In this document: positions 24,441 to 36,900 of the stretch, in pieces
Layout: every line of letters starts with the position of its first letter
Numbering within the stretch: the first letter of the stretch is position 1
Source: Pleodorina starrii
Lineage: Eukaryota > Chlorophyta > Chlorophyceae > Chlamydomonadales > Volvocaceae
Length of the DNA stretch: 64,000 nucleotides
Reading direction: 5' to 3'
Assembly (NCBI GenBank): GCA_030267565.1
Contig: BRXU01000004.1
Location: 3,602,501-3,666,500 of the forward strand
Made by a program: the position numbers and the translations under genes
The notes under the pieces: model-generated
The model's database searches: none
The model's input: only the letters and a program-made list of their open reading frames with translations
Told to the model about the DNA's origin: nothing

Positions 24441-26466
24441 CCTTATCCGTCAGCGACCCCCTTGGAAGCCGCCCCGAGGCCTCAACATCCCCTGTCATAC
24501 GCGCGACTCCCCGCCGGCAGGGCCAGCGACCCCCTATCCCCCTTGGACACGGTTGCCCATAAGGGTGGCGTGGTTGACCTGGCAGCGTGCAGTGCGATGG
24601 AGACTGGCCGTCCTTTCATGTCCGCGGCCTCGGGTCTGTGAAGAGCGGGCCGCACTGTGGAAAGCGACCCATACTTCTTCTGGGGTCGGCTTGATGGTTT
24701 CGCTACGCGGGGGTTTCCCCGCTCCCCTCTCCCCTGCCGTGGTTGGGACTCAGCTGGAGGTCGCCAAGTCGCCAAGTGCCGTCCTCCATGTGCATTGAAG
24801 ATCGGCTGATGTGTGAGGAGGCCCGTGGGGACTGGGGTGCCAGCGTGTGTGGCTGGAGGCTGGAGGGGTGCTCGAGTGGACGCCGGACAGGCTGCAGGAA
24901 GATATCGTTGGCGGCAGCTCGAGGAGTGGGAAGGCGGGGGGCTGAAGCTGCAGGGGGCCAGCGACTGGTTGGGGCCAGCGATTGGCTTTGGCACATTGGC
25001 AGAAGGGGCTCCTCTTGGTGACTCGTTGGGCCGTTGGGCCTGTGGGGGGTCTTCGTCTCGTTAAGATCTTGGGGGGTCTGCGGCCGCCTTCAAGAGAGCT
25101 CCCACCATGTAACGTAAACATGCACGCACACATATACGCACACATATACACGCACACACACGGCTCCACCCCCCTCCCCAACACACACACACACACACAT
25201 GCGCGCGCGTGTGTACAGGACGGTCTCTCGGTGGGCGGCAGCCGAGGGTGGGGGTCTCTTTCTGTGCACTGCTGGGCTCGTGGGCCCGCTGGCCCCACCT
25301 CCTCGCGCAGGTTGGGAGCGCACCGCAATGCCGTAATAACTGCGGCACCCACATCGCTGTGTCAGACTCGCGCTGACTATCAGACTCCTCCGGTGTCCCC
25401 GCCGGCCTGATCCGGCTCCGACCAGCGCGCAGCGCCGACCGCCAGCCGTTGGCCTCCTGGCGCATACGCCGCTCCGGGTACGCGTCCAGCAGTGCTGGCA
25501 GTGCGTCAGCCCTGCTTCAAACCCGGAGATGCAGCGGGGAAGCAACGAGGAGGATTACCTAGCCCGCTGGTCGGGGTCGCGGGCGCGGCGGTGGTGGCGG
25601 GGGAGAGGGCGGCGCACGCGGAATAGAGCTGGATAGAGCTGTGAGACAATGACGCGCCGTACGCAACTGGCCGGTCAGTCGGGCTTCACTAGCGCAGATC
25701 TCCTAGCTTGAGGCCCCGAGGGCACAGGATTTCATAAGGAGTGGGTGCGGCGGGTGCTCACAGGAGTAGTGGCGCGCGCCCGTAGACAGCTGGAGGCAGA
25801 TCCGATGACCTTCCGGGAGGGCCTGGAGGGCCCGCCATAGGTCCGCGAAAACCGACGGGATGAAGGAAACCCAACCCAAACGAAACGGACAGGCAGGCAA
25901 TTTAACACACACGGTATGAATACATATTCTTTGTGCTAATGACACATGATCACACGGTATGCCGTGAAGTGCCTCAGCGATCTCGTGTAACTCGTTACAA
26001 GGACTTCGCCCGTTTGCCCGACAGACGCCCGCCAAGCGTTGAGCTTCGAAAGAATCGTAGCTCTGTCATCGTATGTCATTCTACATCTGCAACGTATTAT
26101 AAATGGGTCTATCTGTATTGATGGATAGTGGGTCGTCAATTCGCGCGTAATTTGATAAAGGTAGGTGTGAGAGTCTTCGCGTACACGGCGTCTAGCTGCA
26201 GAGAAAAATCGTTGCATACCTTACATTTACAAAATTAGAATTATAATATATTTGAGCATGACTAACAGCTTGTAAGCACGACGCACGATAGCAACGGCAC
26301 GTCATGTTCGGTCTTGCAACACGTTCCAAAGTCCTTTGCAAGCGCATAGCGATTAGGCTTGCGACAAACCTATACAAAACAAATACGCTATCCTTGTAAC
26401 GCGCGCAGAGAAAGGCATTTGTAGACCTGCTACGGGCGCAAACGTCAAACTACGAGGAGGCGCACC
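23209..26466. other. Long intergenic region between glycoprotein genes B and C
   Basis: About 3.3 kb. 23209-24440 is the tail of duplication unit B. 24440-25110 has no recognised content. 25110-25220 is a CA/CG/TA microsatellite. 25220-26466 shows no supported ORF and becomes AT-richer toward gene C (25900-26400), where its promoter should lie. Confidence 0.5.
25118..25216. repeat. CA/TA/CG dinucleotide microsatellite
   Basis: Alternating purine-pyrimidine tract: ACGCACACATATACGC-type units, then (AC)n, then CATGCGCGCGCGTGTGT. Such tracts can adopt Z-DNA. Confidence 0.85.
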
Positions 26467-28506
26467 ATGGCTTGCTTGTGGGCTAGCGCGGTGCTTTTGC
26501 TTCTTTCGCTGTTCACGCATGGTTTAAAAGGTATGCAATGTCGGGAAATTCAGGAACAAACAGAATCCAGGACAACGCCCCCAGCCTTAACTCCATGAGA
26601 GCCCTAAAGCCCTTGAACAAACACACGTACTACCTTCTGCGCGCTGGGCCCTGCACGCCATTATTTCGTGTCCGCGGCCTTTTTCTCGCCCTGCAAATGT
26701 GTACATTAACACCCCTGCCTGTCCCATCCATGCTTTACAGGGGCGCCGATACCGCCGCCGGTCGCACGCAGCCCGCCGGAACCGCGCAGTCCATCCCCGC
26801 GCAGCCCTCCACCCCTCCCCAGTCCAACACCAACCCCCCGCAGCACGCCACCCCTCCCCAGTCCAACACCATCACCCCTCAGCACGCCACCCCTCCCCAG
26901 TCCAACACCAACCCCCCGCAGCACGCCACCCCTCCCCAGTCCAACACCATCACCCCTCAGCACGCCACCCCTCCCCAGTCCAACACCATCACCGCGCAGC
27001 CCTCCACCCCTCCCCAGTCCAACACCAACACCCCGCAGCACTCCACCCCTCCCCAGTCCAACACCATCACCGCGCATCACTCCACCCCTCCCCAGTCCAA
27101 CACCATCACCCCTCAGCACGCCACCCCTCCCCAGTCCAACACCATCACCCCTCAGCACGCCACCCCTCCCCAGTCCAACACCATCACCGCGCAGCCCTCC
27201 ACCCCTCCCCAGTCCAACACCATCACCCCTCAGCACGCCACCCCTTTCCAGTGCAACACCATCACCCCTCAGCACGCCACCCCTCCCCAGTCCAACACCA
27301 TCACCGCGCATCACTCCACCCCTCCCTAGTCCAACACCATCACCCCTCAGCACGCCACCCCTCCCCAGTCCAACACCATCACCGCGCATCACTCCACCCC
27401 TCCCCAGTCGAACATCATCACCCCTCAGCACGCCACCCCTCCCCAGTCCAACACCATCACCGCGCAGCCCTCCACCCCCCCGCAGCACGCCACCCCTCCG
27501 CAGCCCACCACCCCCCCGCAGCCCACCACCTCTCCGCAGCCCGCCGCCACCTCGCAGCCCGCCGCCACCTCGCAGTCCGTTGCCACCTCGCAGCCCGCCG
27601 CCACCTCGCAGTCCGCCGCCACCTCGCAGCCCGTTGCCACCTCGCAGCCCTTCAACCCTGCTCGGCCCGCAGCCGCCGCGCAGCCCCCTGCTCGTGCGCA
27701 GCCCATCCCCGCCACCATTACCGCCCCGCAACCCACTGCCGCCGCGTATACCGCGGCCGCCGCGCGCCCCCTTCCCTCCTCGCAACCCCTCACCACCACC
27801 CGCGCCGCCGCCATCGCCCTCCAACCCACCCTTCCCGCCGCCGCCGCGGCCCCCGCCGCCGCCGCCGGTCGCTCCGCGGCCGCCGCCGCCACAGTACAAC
27901 ATCCACTTCGGCCGCTGCGTGCAGGCCCTCCAGGACCAGCAGTACGGCAACTGGATCATGACCCTGTCGCGCAGCGCCCAGGTTCCCGACAGCCTCACAC
28001 TTTATCTTGACACACGCAACATGACGCACGTCGCTGCGGCCTTTGGTCGCGTCCGTCCTCTCACCTTCACCATTGACCACATCTACTTCGCCTACTGGGA
28101 TCCCGCCGCGGGGGTCAAGGCTTTTTCGCCGGCGCTGGAGCGCACGGGCTACAAGGAGACCAGCTCCTACTACACCATCAAGATCAACGGTCAACCGCTC
28201 GTCACGATCCGAGATCTCAAGGATCAGGGGCCCACCAAGACCCCCCGAACCGCCAGGTACAGCATCAAAGGCTCGCTGAATGGGGTGCTAACGCCGTCCG
28301 CGGACCCCTACGAGGTGGTGGTGAGCAAGAAGTGCAACACGCCGGAGGAGTGCGAGGCCATCCCCGACCCCGCGGCCGTGTTCACGTCGCCGCTGGGGCA
28401 CGTGGTGTGGTCCGCCTGGAGCGTTGACCAACCGCTAACGGTCAACGGCGTGTACGTGTACGACCACGCGTGGTGCCCGGTGGAGTCGGCGATCAATGTA
28501 GACTGA
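26467..28506 (+). CDS. Secreted Ser-Pro-rich glycoprotein, paralogue C, with 13-residue repeats
   Basis: Two exons, 26467-26530 and 26741-28506, giving 609 residues. Exon 1 encodes the signal peptide [19 protein letters not shown] with the same length and phase-1 intron as A and B. In the frame continuous with the C-terminal domain, exon 2 first encodes about 230 residues of a 13-residue repeat ([13 protein letters not shown] / [13 protein letters not shown]), then PPRSP and PPPP runs, then the conserved domain from about 27891, starting [20 protein letters not shown] and ending near [13 protein letters not shown]. The four Cys are kept (GRC, KKC, EEC, AWC). Other long reading frames across the repeat are shadows; one is cut by a TAG at about 27327 that is out of frame here. 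Likely a cell-wall hydroxyproline-rich glycoprotein. It is clearly more diverged than A and B are from each other. Confidence 0.82.
26800..27475. repeat. 39-bp coding minisatellite in glycoprotein C
   Basis: About 17 copies of a 39-bp unit (13 codons) containing CCCCTCCCCAGTCCAACACC. Variants alternate between three endings (ATCACCCCTCAGCAC, AACCCCCCGCAGCAC and ATCACCGCGCAGCCC types), suggesting higher-order duplication. Unit length is a multiple of three, so copy-number change keeps the frame. Confidence 0.9.
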
Positions 28507-28595
28507 GGAATGGAGTTAGCTGGATGGGGCTGTTGGGCTGTTGGGCGGATCTGGAGGGAAATCGACGTCGTATTACTAAGAACAAGTGTGTGTTT

Positions 28596-28600
28596 TGTAA
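28596..28600 (+). terminator. Candidate TGTAA poly(A) signal of glycoprotein gene C
   Basis: TGTAA about 90 nt after the stop codon at 28504-28506. Confidence 0.5.
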
Positions 28601-29828
28601 TCAGGCCGCGTAGCGTAATAGTATGCACAGCTTAATCGAGCGTCTTGCGTGTTTCGATGTGAACATAGCCGGTTTGGTGCAGGAGCGGTTGCAACTGCGC
28701 GCTTTTGCAGGAAAGAATGAGCTTGAATACATGAGCGAACTGCGGTGCAACGGGCGCTAGTGTGAGGCGCGCGCGCAAACGTAATCCCTTGAATCGGAAA
28801 GAGAGCATCAGGTCACACGTTGTGGACGTGTGGCGGTTGCTCGCCGACCCTGCGCTGGTAAGGAATGGGGACTTGCGCTTGGCAATACGTGGCGGACGGC
28901 CACTGCAAGGGGTATACGGATGGGAGGCAGGGTAGGACGGAATGCAGGCACTAGGGGGATGAGGTACCTTGTACGCCAACGCGTGAATACGGCTGAGGAT
29001 TTAACGATACAGGTCTCCAGGATATGCATTGGCAGTGTGTGATGCCTTTACAGAAACACTTATAACGGAGCGGCCAGCTGTGGCCGCGGCCCCGCCGTAG
29101 AGGCTGTAGCGGTGTGGTGCGCTGGCGCCTCCTCTCACAAGCAAGTTGCGCCGTGGGACTAGCACGTCAGGCGCAGTCGTATCCGTAGTGGGGGATGGGC
29201 CTGGGAGAGGGGTGTGTGCCTTCTTGGATGCTGTTGCAGGTGCCCTTGCCCGGGCGCCCACGCCACCCATCCCTGACTTCTTCCTTCGCGTCCTGCTGCC
29301 CTGCGTGAGCGGCTCGATGAGATACAATGCCAGGATTCAGTCGGTGTGATACGGTAGCCCCAAGGCCGTGTCTTGGGAAAGTGGAGATGGCCTTTCGATT
29401 TTCTGCCAGATGCATCATCACTCGAGGTCATTGCGCTTGGCCTCAGACCAGAGTGTCGTCACCAGTAGCCCCTCGGACGGAAACGCTGCCGTGCTGAGGC
29501 CCACCCCACACCGCCACACGACGCCCCCATACCAATCGCAGCCGCGCACCAAAATCCGGCCAAGGCCAGCCCACCCCAGCAGACTCCAGTCCAGTCGGCC
29601 TCTGCGCAGGCGGCCCGGTGGGTTTGTGCCGCGCCAGCGTCAGGTGCGGAAGCAGGGCTTGTGCCCCCAGCCCGCCAGCCGCAGATCCCATTCAACAACA
29701 CTCGCTCAAAGGTCAGGTCAGGTCCGGTGAGCTGCGCGAAGCCGCCTCCGGTATCGGCACCAACCCACGCCGCGTCCCAGTCCCCATCGGCGCCCTCGAG
29801 CCTGCCCCAGCCCGTAGGCAGGCCCCGC
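28601..29828. other. Intergenic between convergent genes
   Basis: About 1.2 kb between gene C (+) and the end of the Gln/Gly-rich gene (-). No supported ORF. A TTACA at about 29048 (TGTAA on the minus strand) could end the minus-strand transcript, though it is far from the stop. Confidence 0.4.
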
Positions 29829-32800
29829 CTACGAAAACGGGTACGACCCGGCAAACCGTGCGGCGATGCTGCCTGCCGCCGCCCCCGCCCGCCGCTGGCC
29901 CTCTCCTCCCGTGTGCGCGACACCCGCTCCCCGACCCGCTGGACCCGCTCCTAGTCCTCGTGGCGCCACGCCTGGGTCCGCATCGAATCCGTCGCTTCCC
30001 TCCATCCAGCTGCGGGTGGCGTCCAGCCCCGGTCTCATCTCCGGCTCCGGACGGCGTAGCTGGCCCCGCCCACGCCCCAGCTGCTGCTGCTGTTGCCACT
30101 GCGTCTGCTGCTGCTGCTGCTGCCATCCGCCCTGCTGCCGCCCCTGCCCTTGCTGCTGCTGTCGTTGGAGGTGCGGGCGAAGCTGCGGAGTCCGGGCTCG
30201 TCGGTTGCCATGCAACAGCCACTCCTCCTCGTCCTCTCCCGCCTGCTCATCCCCGTCCAGCCGCGGACTGCCGTCGCCAGCGCCTGCGGCCTCACCTACC
30301 GGTACCCCCTCCGCGGCCGCTCCCCCAAACTCCTCCTCCCACGCGGCACCGCCACCTCGCGACCCGACCAGCGCACCCGCTCCGAAGCCGTCCTGCTCCT
30401 CGCCCTCCTCCAACCAGCAAAACTCGCCCGGGGCCTCGGCACCGCAGCCCGGACCGACGCGGCTGACCGGCCCCGCGCCTCGAGACCTCCGGCCGACGTG
30501 ACCGCCTCTGTCCCCGCCTCCGCCGGCCAGCTCCCCGCCTGCGCCCAGTTCCCAATCCCCGCTGAACCCCAGCAGCTGCTCATGCTCATCCTGCTCGTCC
30601 ACGTTTCCAAATAGCCCCTCCTGCGCGTCCTGGTCTCCCGCATCCTGCAGTCCGAATTCGGGACCTCCTAGCCAGTCCCCAAGCAGGCCCGCGTCCGGCT
30701 CGACGGATCTGCGGCCCGCATAGCGCCTCCGCGGCGCCGTCGCCGCCATTGTCTGCTCAGCGCCGGCCGCCGCCATTTCGGCGGCGAAGTCCGGCGCCAT
30801 GGCGTCCCACCATTGTGACTCCTCATCGACGCAGCCCGCAGCCGCCTGCCCCTCCATCTCCTCGTCGTCGTATACCCCCATCCCTCCGACCTCCGGCGCT
30901 GCCTCCGATTCGTGCAGCTGGAGGCCGCCGCCGTGGCGCCGTGGCGCCGCGCCTCCACCTCCGCCGCAGCCGCCGTCGTTGTCGTCCGCGCCGTCGTCGT
31001 CAAGCATCCAGTTGGGGCTTGACAGCGGCGACGAGGGCCCCGCTTCGCGGCCGGCCTGCAGCTGTCGCTGTGGCTGCCGGCGCAGTGCCACTCCGCCCGC
31101 CGCGGCGTGGGGCCCGCCCTGCCCGCCGCAGCCACGGACACGCCCTGCTGGCTGGCGGCCCGTGTCCCGAGGCCGAGGCGAGGGCGAGCCCTCCGGCAGG
31201 CCCGGCAACAGCCGCATGAGGTTGTCATCGTCTTCGCTGTCATCGCCATTGCAGAGAGCTCCGGCCGCGGCCGCCGCCGCCTTGCGTCGCTGGCGGTGTT
31301 TGGGGTCATGGCGGTGGTGGTGATGGCGGTGGTAATGGTGCTGCTCCGACGGCTGCGCGCCGTCAGCAACTCCGGTGCTGAGCGAGAGGACGCAGTCCGC
31401 CAGCTCCCGCCGTTGGTCCCTTCGGATCTGGGAGGGGCGCCAGCCTTCCCGTCTGACTTCCTCGCTGCATTCGGTGGAACGCGGCGGCAGCTGCCGCCGC
31501 GAATCGGTGCCGCCCGGCGACGATGCCTGCGGGTCGGCGCGGCGGTGTTGACCCGTGGGTCGGCGCCCCCACAGGAGCTCCTCCGCTCTGTCGCCGGGCG
31601 AGGCGCTTGACGGCTCGCCTGAGGACGCTGAGGTGCTGCGCAGTGTGCCTGTCAGGCTAACGGAGGTGGCCGGGCCCTGCGCGGCGTGCCGCCGGCGCTT
31701 CCGCGCCTGCCCGTCCTCCTCCCCCTCCGCCGCCTCCGCTCCGCCGCCACCACCTTCCGCAGCCGTCGCTGCAGCCGCAGTACCACGGGCTCCCCGCGCG
31801 CTGGGGCCGGTGGCCGCCGCAGCGCCGCCTCCCCAGTCCCACGAATCCAGCTCGGCAAGCTGCTGCTCGTCGCCAAACAGCCGAGACGACGGGCCCTGGC
31901 GGGCCGCTGCCCCGCCCTGCTGCTGCGGCTCCTGCGCCCGCGGCTCCCGCGCGCACTTGGGCCCCCGCGGGTGCTGCTGTCCCTGCGCCGCCAGCCCCGC
32001 TGCGGTGCTGATGCGCCGCGACGGCGACCCAGATCCCGCGTTGCGTTGCTTGCGGTCGCCGTCGCCGCCCCGGTCCGCTACCGGCCCTTCCGTGCGAACC
32101 GTCCGCACGCCGGCGCGGCCACATGCGCCTGCGTCGCCGTCGGCCCCACCTCCGCCGCCATCGCCGCCGCGCCGCTGCCCTCCGTCGCCGTGCGGCGCAT
32201 CCCGGTCATCGCCGGACCGCATGCTGCCGTCCAATTCGGTGAGATCGAATGCGCCGTCAGTCCACTGCTCTTGCTGCTGCTGATGATGACGGCGCTGCAG
32301 CTGTTCCCGCTGCTGCTGCCGCTGCGGCGGCTGCTGCTCCTGTGGCACCGCCGCCGTCCCAGACGCCTCCCTGGCTCCTGCACCCGGCAAGCCCCTTGCC
32401 TGCGCAGCGCCGCCTCTGCCACCGCCGCAGCCGCGCACATCAGCTTGCTGCTGCTGCTGTTGTCGCAACTGCTGCTGCGCGCCTGGCCGGCGGTCCTGCC
32501 TCTGCTGTTCTACGTCGCCTGCGCCTGTCCTGGGTGCCGCGGGCTCCTCCGGGGGCTCCAGTCGAAGGCCCAGATCCGCCTCAATCATGGATGCCACTCG
32601 GCTCCGAACCAGACGCATGTACTCGCGGGGGTCTCGGCCGCCGCCAGGGCCAGGGACGGGCGCCAGGGCTGCCCCGCCTGCGGGGGCAGCAGCGGCCGGC
32701 GCCGCCGCCGCCGCGGCTGCAGGCGGCGCAGCTGTTGCGGGGCGCTGGTCCCCGCCGGCACTGCCGTCCCGTCCGGTGTGGACGTTGCGGGCTGTGCTGC

Positions 32801-33679
32801 GGGGATCGGGCCGGTGGTCAGAAGGCGCTGCTGCCCTGATCGGCCCCGCTGTCGCGGCCGCTGTCTGGTTCAGTTGTCGTGGCGATGGCGGCTGCCTGCG
32901 GGCCGGCGCGCCCGTTGGTGCCTGCGCGGGACCTGCAGCCGCCGCCACCGTTGGCCTCCCAGCAGCGTATTGCGGCTGGGCCAAAGCCCCATAGGCACCG
33001 CGGCGCTCGTGCCGTGTCGGCCCCGTTGGATCTGGGCCGCCCTGGGCCCCGGCAGCGGCGGCGCGATTGCCTGCCGCCTGGCGGGCGGGCTGGCCGGCCG
33101 GGTCAGGCGCGTGGACCACATCTGAGAGGCGGAAGACTTTGGAGGATTTGCTGTTCCTGAAGATGCTGAGTGCAGAAGCGAGGGTACGGTTGCGGAGACT
33201 CGCGGCTAGCGGGTCTGCAATCCGCAGCGGAGCCTCCCCGAAGCGCGCGGGCGCTGGTGCAACCGCTCTGAGCCCTGGTGCCGGAGGTCGCGCCGGTGCT
33301 GCTGGAGGATGATTTGCTCGCTGGTCGACGATGAGCTCCGGATGGCCTGCACGGAGTGGTCATTTGGGATTCTTGGTAGGCTGCACCATGGCTCGACGTC
33401 AGAAAGCGACATTGACTTACCGATTTGGGTTCTTGCGCGCTTAGTCTGGGGCCCTTCGTCATGATTCCTAACAACAGCAGGTTCGTCCTGTTGTCGTTGT
33501 GGTGCTGCCGGCAGGGCTGGCGCTGCGGCAGGACCGTCCGAAGGAGGTCGTCGCGCAGCCGCAGCCCTAGCCCTCTGCGCAAAGGCAAGCTCGTACTGTT
33601 CAGTCGAGCCAGTGCATCGATAGCCAACTGCAAGGGCGTTCGCAACCCCAAGCCGTGGCGCTGGGCTTAGTTCGGTCAA
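29829..33679 (-). CDS. Large Gln/Gly/Ala-rich protein of unknown function, probably nuclear
   Basis: A 3.3-kb minus-strand exon (33121-29829) is open for 1,096 codons. It joins in phase through a GT-AG intron (33420-33122, donor GTAAGT) to an exon at 33421 to at least 33679. That upstream exon lacks an in-frame ATG, so the true 5' end lies further right and was not resolved. The protein is dominated by Gln, Ala and Gly runs plus a His-rich stretch (HHYHRHHHHRHD). It has a basic cluster TKRARTQ near the start and RKRRRHAAQG in the middle, both candidate nuclear localisation signals. Acidic segments with aromatic residues recur: LAELDSWDWGG, ESQWWDAMAPDF, GLLGDWLGGPEFGL, LLGFSGDWELG and GEFCWLEEGEE. 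No domain is recognised. Opposite-strand frames are shadows. A transcriptional or chromatin regulator is a guess from composition only. Confidence 0.6.
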
Positions 33680-33995
33680 AGCGTCGATATCCGCATACCT
33701 GTTTGAAGGTGGCTAGTTGGTGAAATCCGTGCATCTAAAAAGGATCTGTCTATAATATATTTCGGCCTGTTTCGTTCCGAAATCACTCTATTTTTCTGCT
33801 CCAGAACCCAACGGTCAGAAACGGCGGGAAGGGGCGAATTTTCGCCCACCAGCTCACTTCCGAGCGTCGAGCCATACATTCTCTCTCCCTCTGATTATGT
33901 GACAATATAACGACAGCTAAAGCAAAGAAACCTGTTGACGGGAAAAGTGCAATTCCGGAAGGATTTAACTTGGATATCCTTCAAGTAGCGGCACT
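33680..33995. promoter_or_regulatory. Short divergent intergenic region (possible bidirectional promoter)
   Basis: Only about 316 bp lie between the last recognised exon of the minus-strand Gln/Gly-rich gene and the ATG of the plus-strand WD40 gene. It is AT-richer than its flanks. Part may be 5' exon of the minus gene. No specific binding motif was identified. Confidence 0.35.
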
Positions 33996-36900
33996 ATGAA
34001 TTTAGTGCAAACTAACCTGTTACGTGAAGTAGCAGCTGAGGTCAAGGCTCAGGGAGGACCCCTTCAGTTCAAGTCCCATGCGCTCAAAAATCTCGAGCTA
34101 CGCACAGTGCTGAAGGCACGAATTCATGCATTCAGACAAACGCACTTGCAAGCAAGGGTGGCAGGTCAGCATGCGCCAGTAAACCCCAACTAGATTTGGG
34201 TTGCGGGTGTGTGCAGGAAAGCCATGGCGCGCCAATTGTGGATTTGGCATTCAACTCTCTGGATCCGGAGCATCGAAACCTCTTCGCCTCCATCGGAAAG
34301 GATCAGGTGGGTGTCGTTTTCGCCGTTGTTGGAGCAGGATACCCCGGGGAACGGTCACACGTACGTTCGGTACTTGTTGCCGGGTTCAGGATCTGCTCGC
34401 TAACGCCGTCTGCGTCCCTTCGCTGCGGTATGTTTCATTTTACCCTGGGGGAACGAGCACAGCAGCACGCGAGCCCCGCCTCCAACCCTTCATGCACGCG
34501 CGAATGTCACGGAAGTGCACTGCCCTCGCCCACTCCCCAACACAGCCGACGCAGACCCCATGAGCTGCACCCCTCCAAACCCTCACCCTGCCGACCCCCA
34601 TTCGTCGTTTCTTCCCCGCAGGTCACCATCTACGATGATGAGCACATGGGCGACTTCCTGGGCGTCGTGGTGCAGTACGTCAACAGCCCCAGCGCACACC
34701 ACCGGGGCGGGGTGAGCTGCTGCTGACCACCTGCGCACACCACCTCTGTACTCGACATACCGGTAATCGAGAGCGAGGCTGGCTCTGCCCTCCGGCTACA
34801 GCGTTGCTCGCTCATCCACATGCACCGGCCGCGACACGGGATTGGTGCTGTGCGCAGCCGGGCTCCGGGCTACGGCGTCTCGCAGCAGCCTGGAGCCCCG
34901 TCATGCGCCCGGCACCGAACTCACCTGCGCCTCTTGCCCGCCACCTGCTCCCAACCCGGGCGCAAGAACCCGGACATTTTATCACTCACACCAGCACCCC
35001 CCACAAAGCCACACACACAAAGCCTGTCCCGCAACGCGACGTGTCGTACGCTGTCCTGCATGCGGGCCCCGCGTCCTTTCACTCGCTCACTCAACTCTTG
35101 TGCCGCCTCTTCTTGGGGTGGTACTTTACTGGGCCGTGGTGCAGGACGTGACGTGCTGCGCCTGGGTGCAGATGTGCGGCATCACGCGGCACGAGCTGGG
35201 GGACGCCTGCCTGGTGAGTGAGTGCCGCACTGCATGGGGCCCACGGGGGCGCTGCAGGGCAGGGGGCGGACCGAAATGCAAACCTCAGGGCAGGGCACAG
35301 GGCAGACCACAGGGCAGTCCGCGGCGTCACGCGGAGCCGCGGCGGGGGCGCATCGCTCGTGCCGGCGGTCGGCCGCTGGGGCCCCTGGCCGTAGGCCCGC
35401 CCGTCCATGGCGCAAAGCAAGGGCCAGCCGCTGGCACCCCGCGCACTGCTTTGCCGCCTTCCCCCGGGCGGAGCTTTGTCCACTACCAACCCGCGTATAC
35501 GGTACCTCCCTCACCTCCCTCCGTGGGTTTTGAAACCATGTGTGCCAATTAATGTGGTGCGATCTGTGGGATGATTCGCCCATGCTTATCGCTCATGCTT
35601 TTGGTTGCGGGCCCGGGCGGCCCCTGAACGAGTCACCTCAGCCTCCTTCATCCCATCAGCCCGGTGTCCCTGCGCCTGGTCCTGCAGGCGGTGTCGGGAC
35701 CGGAGGGGGTCATCCAGGTGATCAGTGTAGTGGAGGCGAGGGTCGTCGCGCTGCTCAAGGGTGGGTCGGCTCTCGGCTGACCTGGTCGCGTGGGCTGTAG
35801 CCTGTAGGAGGGGTGGGACCCGAGCCCGCTCTGCGGCTGGATGCGGCGGATGCAGCCACTGGACCGCGAAATGCGAACTGGGTTGCGTCCGGCTGCTGCT
35901 CATCGCTTTGCTCCTCTCGCTTCCTACAACCCCAAAGCCACCTGCCCAGTGCGCTACCGGCGGCCGCGCCACGTACCTGCTTGCGGTCCACCCGGACGCT
36001 GCTGTTGCTGTCATTTGCTGTCGTTTGCTGTCATTTGCTGTCGTTTGCTGTCGTTTGCTGCCACTGTTGCCTCTGCTGCCACTGCCGCTCCTGGTTACCG
36101 GCTCAGGCCACCGCGGCGAGGTTGTGGAGCTGCGGGGCTGCGCCGGGGTGCCCGGGCTGCTGCTGTCGCTGGGCCTGGACGGCAGCGTGCGGCTGTGGGA
36201 CGTTGCTGCAGGGGGAAGCTGCCTGGCGGAGCTGACAGCCCCGGATGCCCTCACCCTGGTGAGGAGGGGGGAGCAGGGCTGCGGGTAGCAGCAGCGCTTG
36301 CTGCGCTGCGCTGCGTTGCGCTGTCTCGTCTTCGCGGGCAAAGACAGGACCGGGACAGTCCAGCGGGGGTCTACCGCCAGGGCGGCCTTGGCGACTCGCC
36401 GCCGCCGCCGCCGTCCGTCCCCTTTCTCAACGTCCCTGGTCGCAACCTCCCGCGCTCCGCGCCTGCCACCCCGCAGGAGACTCACCCGGAGGGCCGCTGC
36501 TTCTACACCGGCCACAGGGGCGGCCGCATCTGCCGCTGGGAGCTGGACCTGGACCTCCCAGGCACACTCGCCGCCGGCACCGCCGCCCCTGGGTCCAGCC
36601 TGCCGGGCGTCACAGCCACCGGCGACGCCACAGCACCGACCGCTTCCTCCGCCATCCTTCCGGGGCCCGCGGGGCAATCCGGCTGCCGCCGGCTGGCGCT
36701 TCGCGGCGCCCCACCGGCGCCACAGCAGCTGACGCTGCCGGGCAACCCGCTGGGCGATGTGCTCGAGTGCGTGCGCTGCATGCCGGGTGGCCGCCTGGCG
36801 GCAAAGTCGTCGGACGGGCGGCTGGCGGTGTGGGAGCTGGAGCGTGGGGGCGCGGCCCAGCAGCTGCTCTCACTGCGGGTGCCGGGCACGCACCCGGCGG

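Noticed and set aside
26538..27961. Two other long plus-strand frames across the same repeat
   Set aside because: They are not in frame with the conserved C-terminal domain or the signal-peptide exon; openness follows from the 39-bp unit having few stop-forming triplets.
26706..27998. 430-codon Gly-rich open frame on the minus strand
   Set aside because: It is the antisense shadow of the 39-bp Ser-Pro minisatellite of glycoprotein C; the plus frame has signal peptide, intron and conserved domain.
18365..28506. Pherophorin-domain assignment for the glycoproteins
   Set aside because: Architecture fits, but the Cys pattern and motifs typical of pherophorin domains are not seen, so the domain is left unnamed.
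31686..33125. 479-codon plus-strand frame opposite the Gln/Gly-rich gene
   Set aside because: Biased Arg/Leu/Pro composition typical of an antisense shadow of GC-rich Gln/Ala codons; no splice or domain support.
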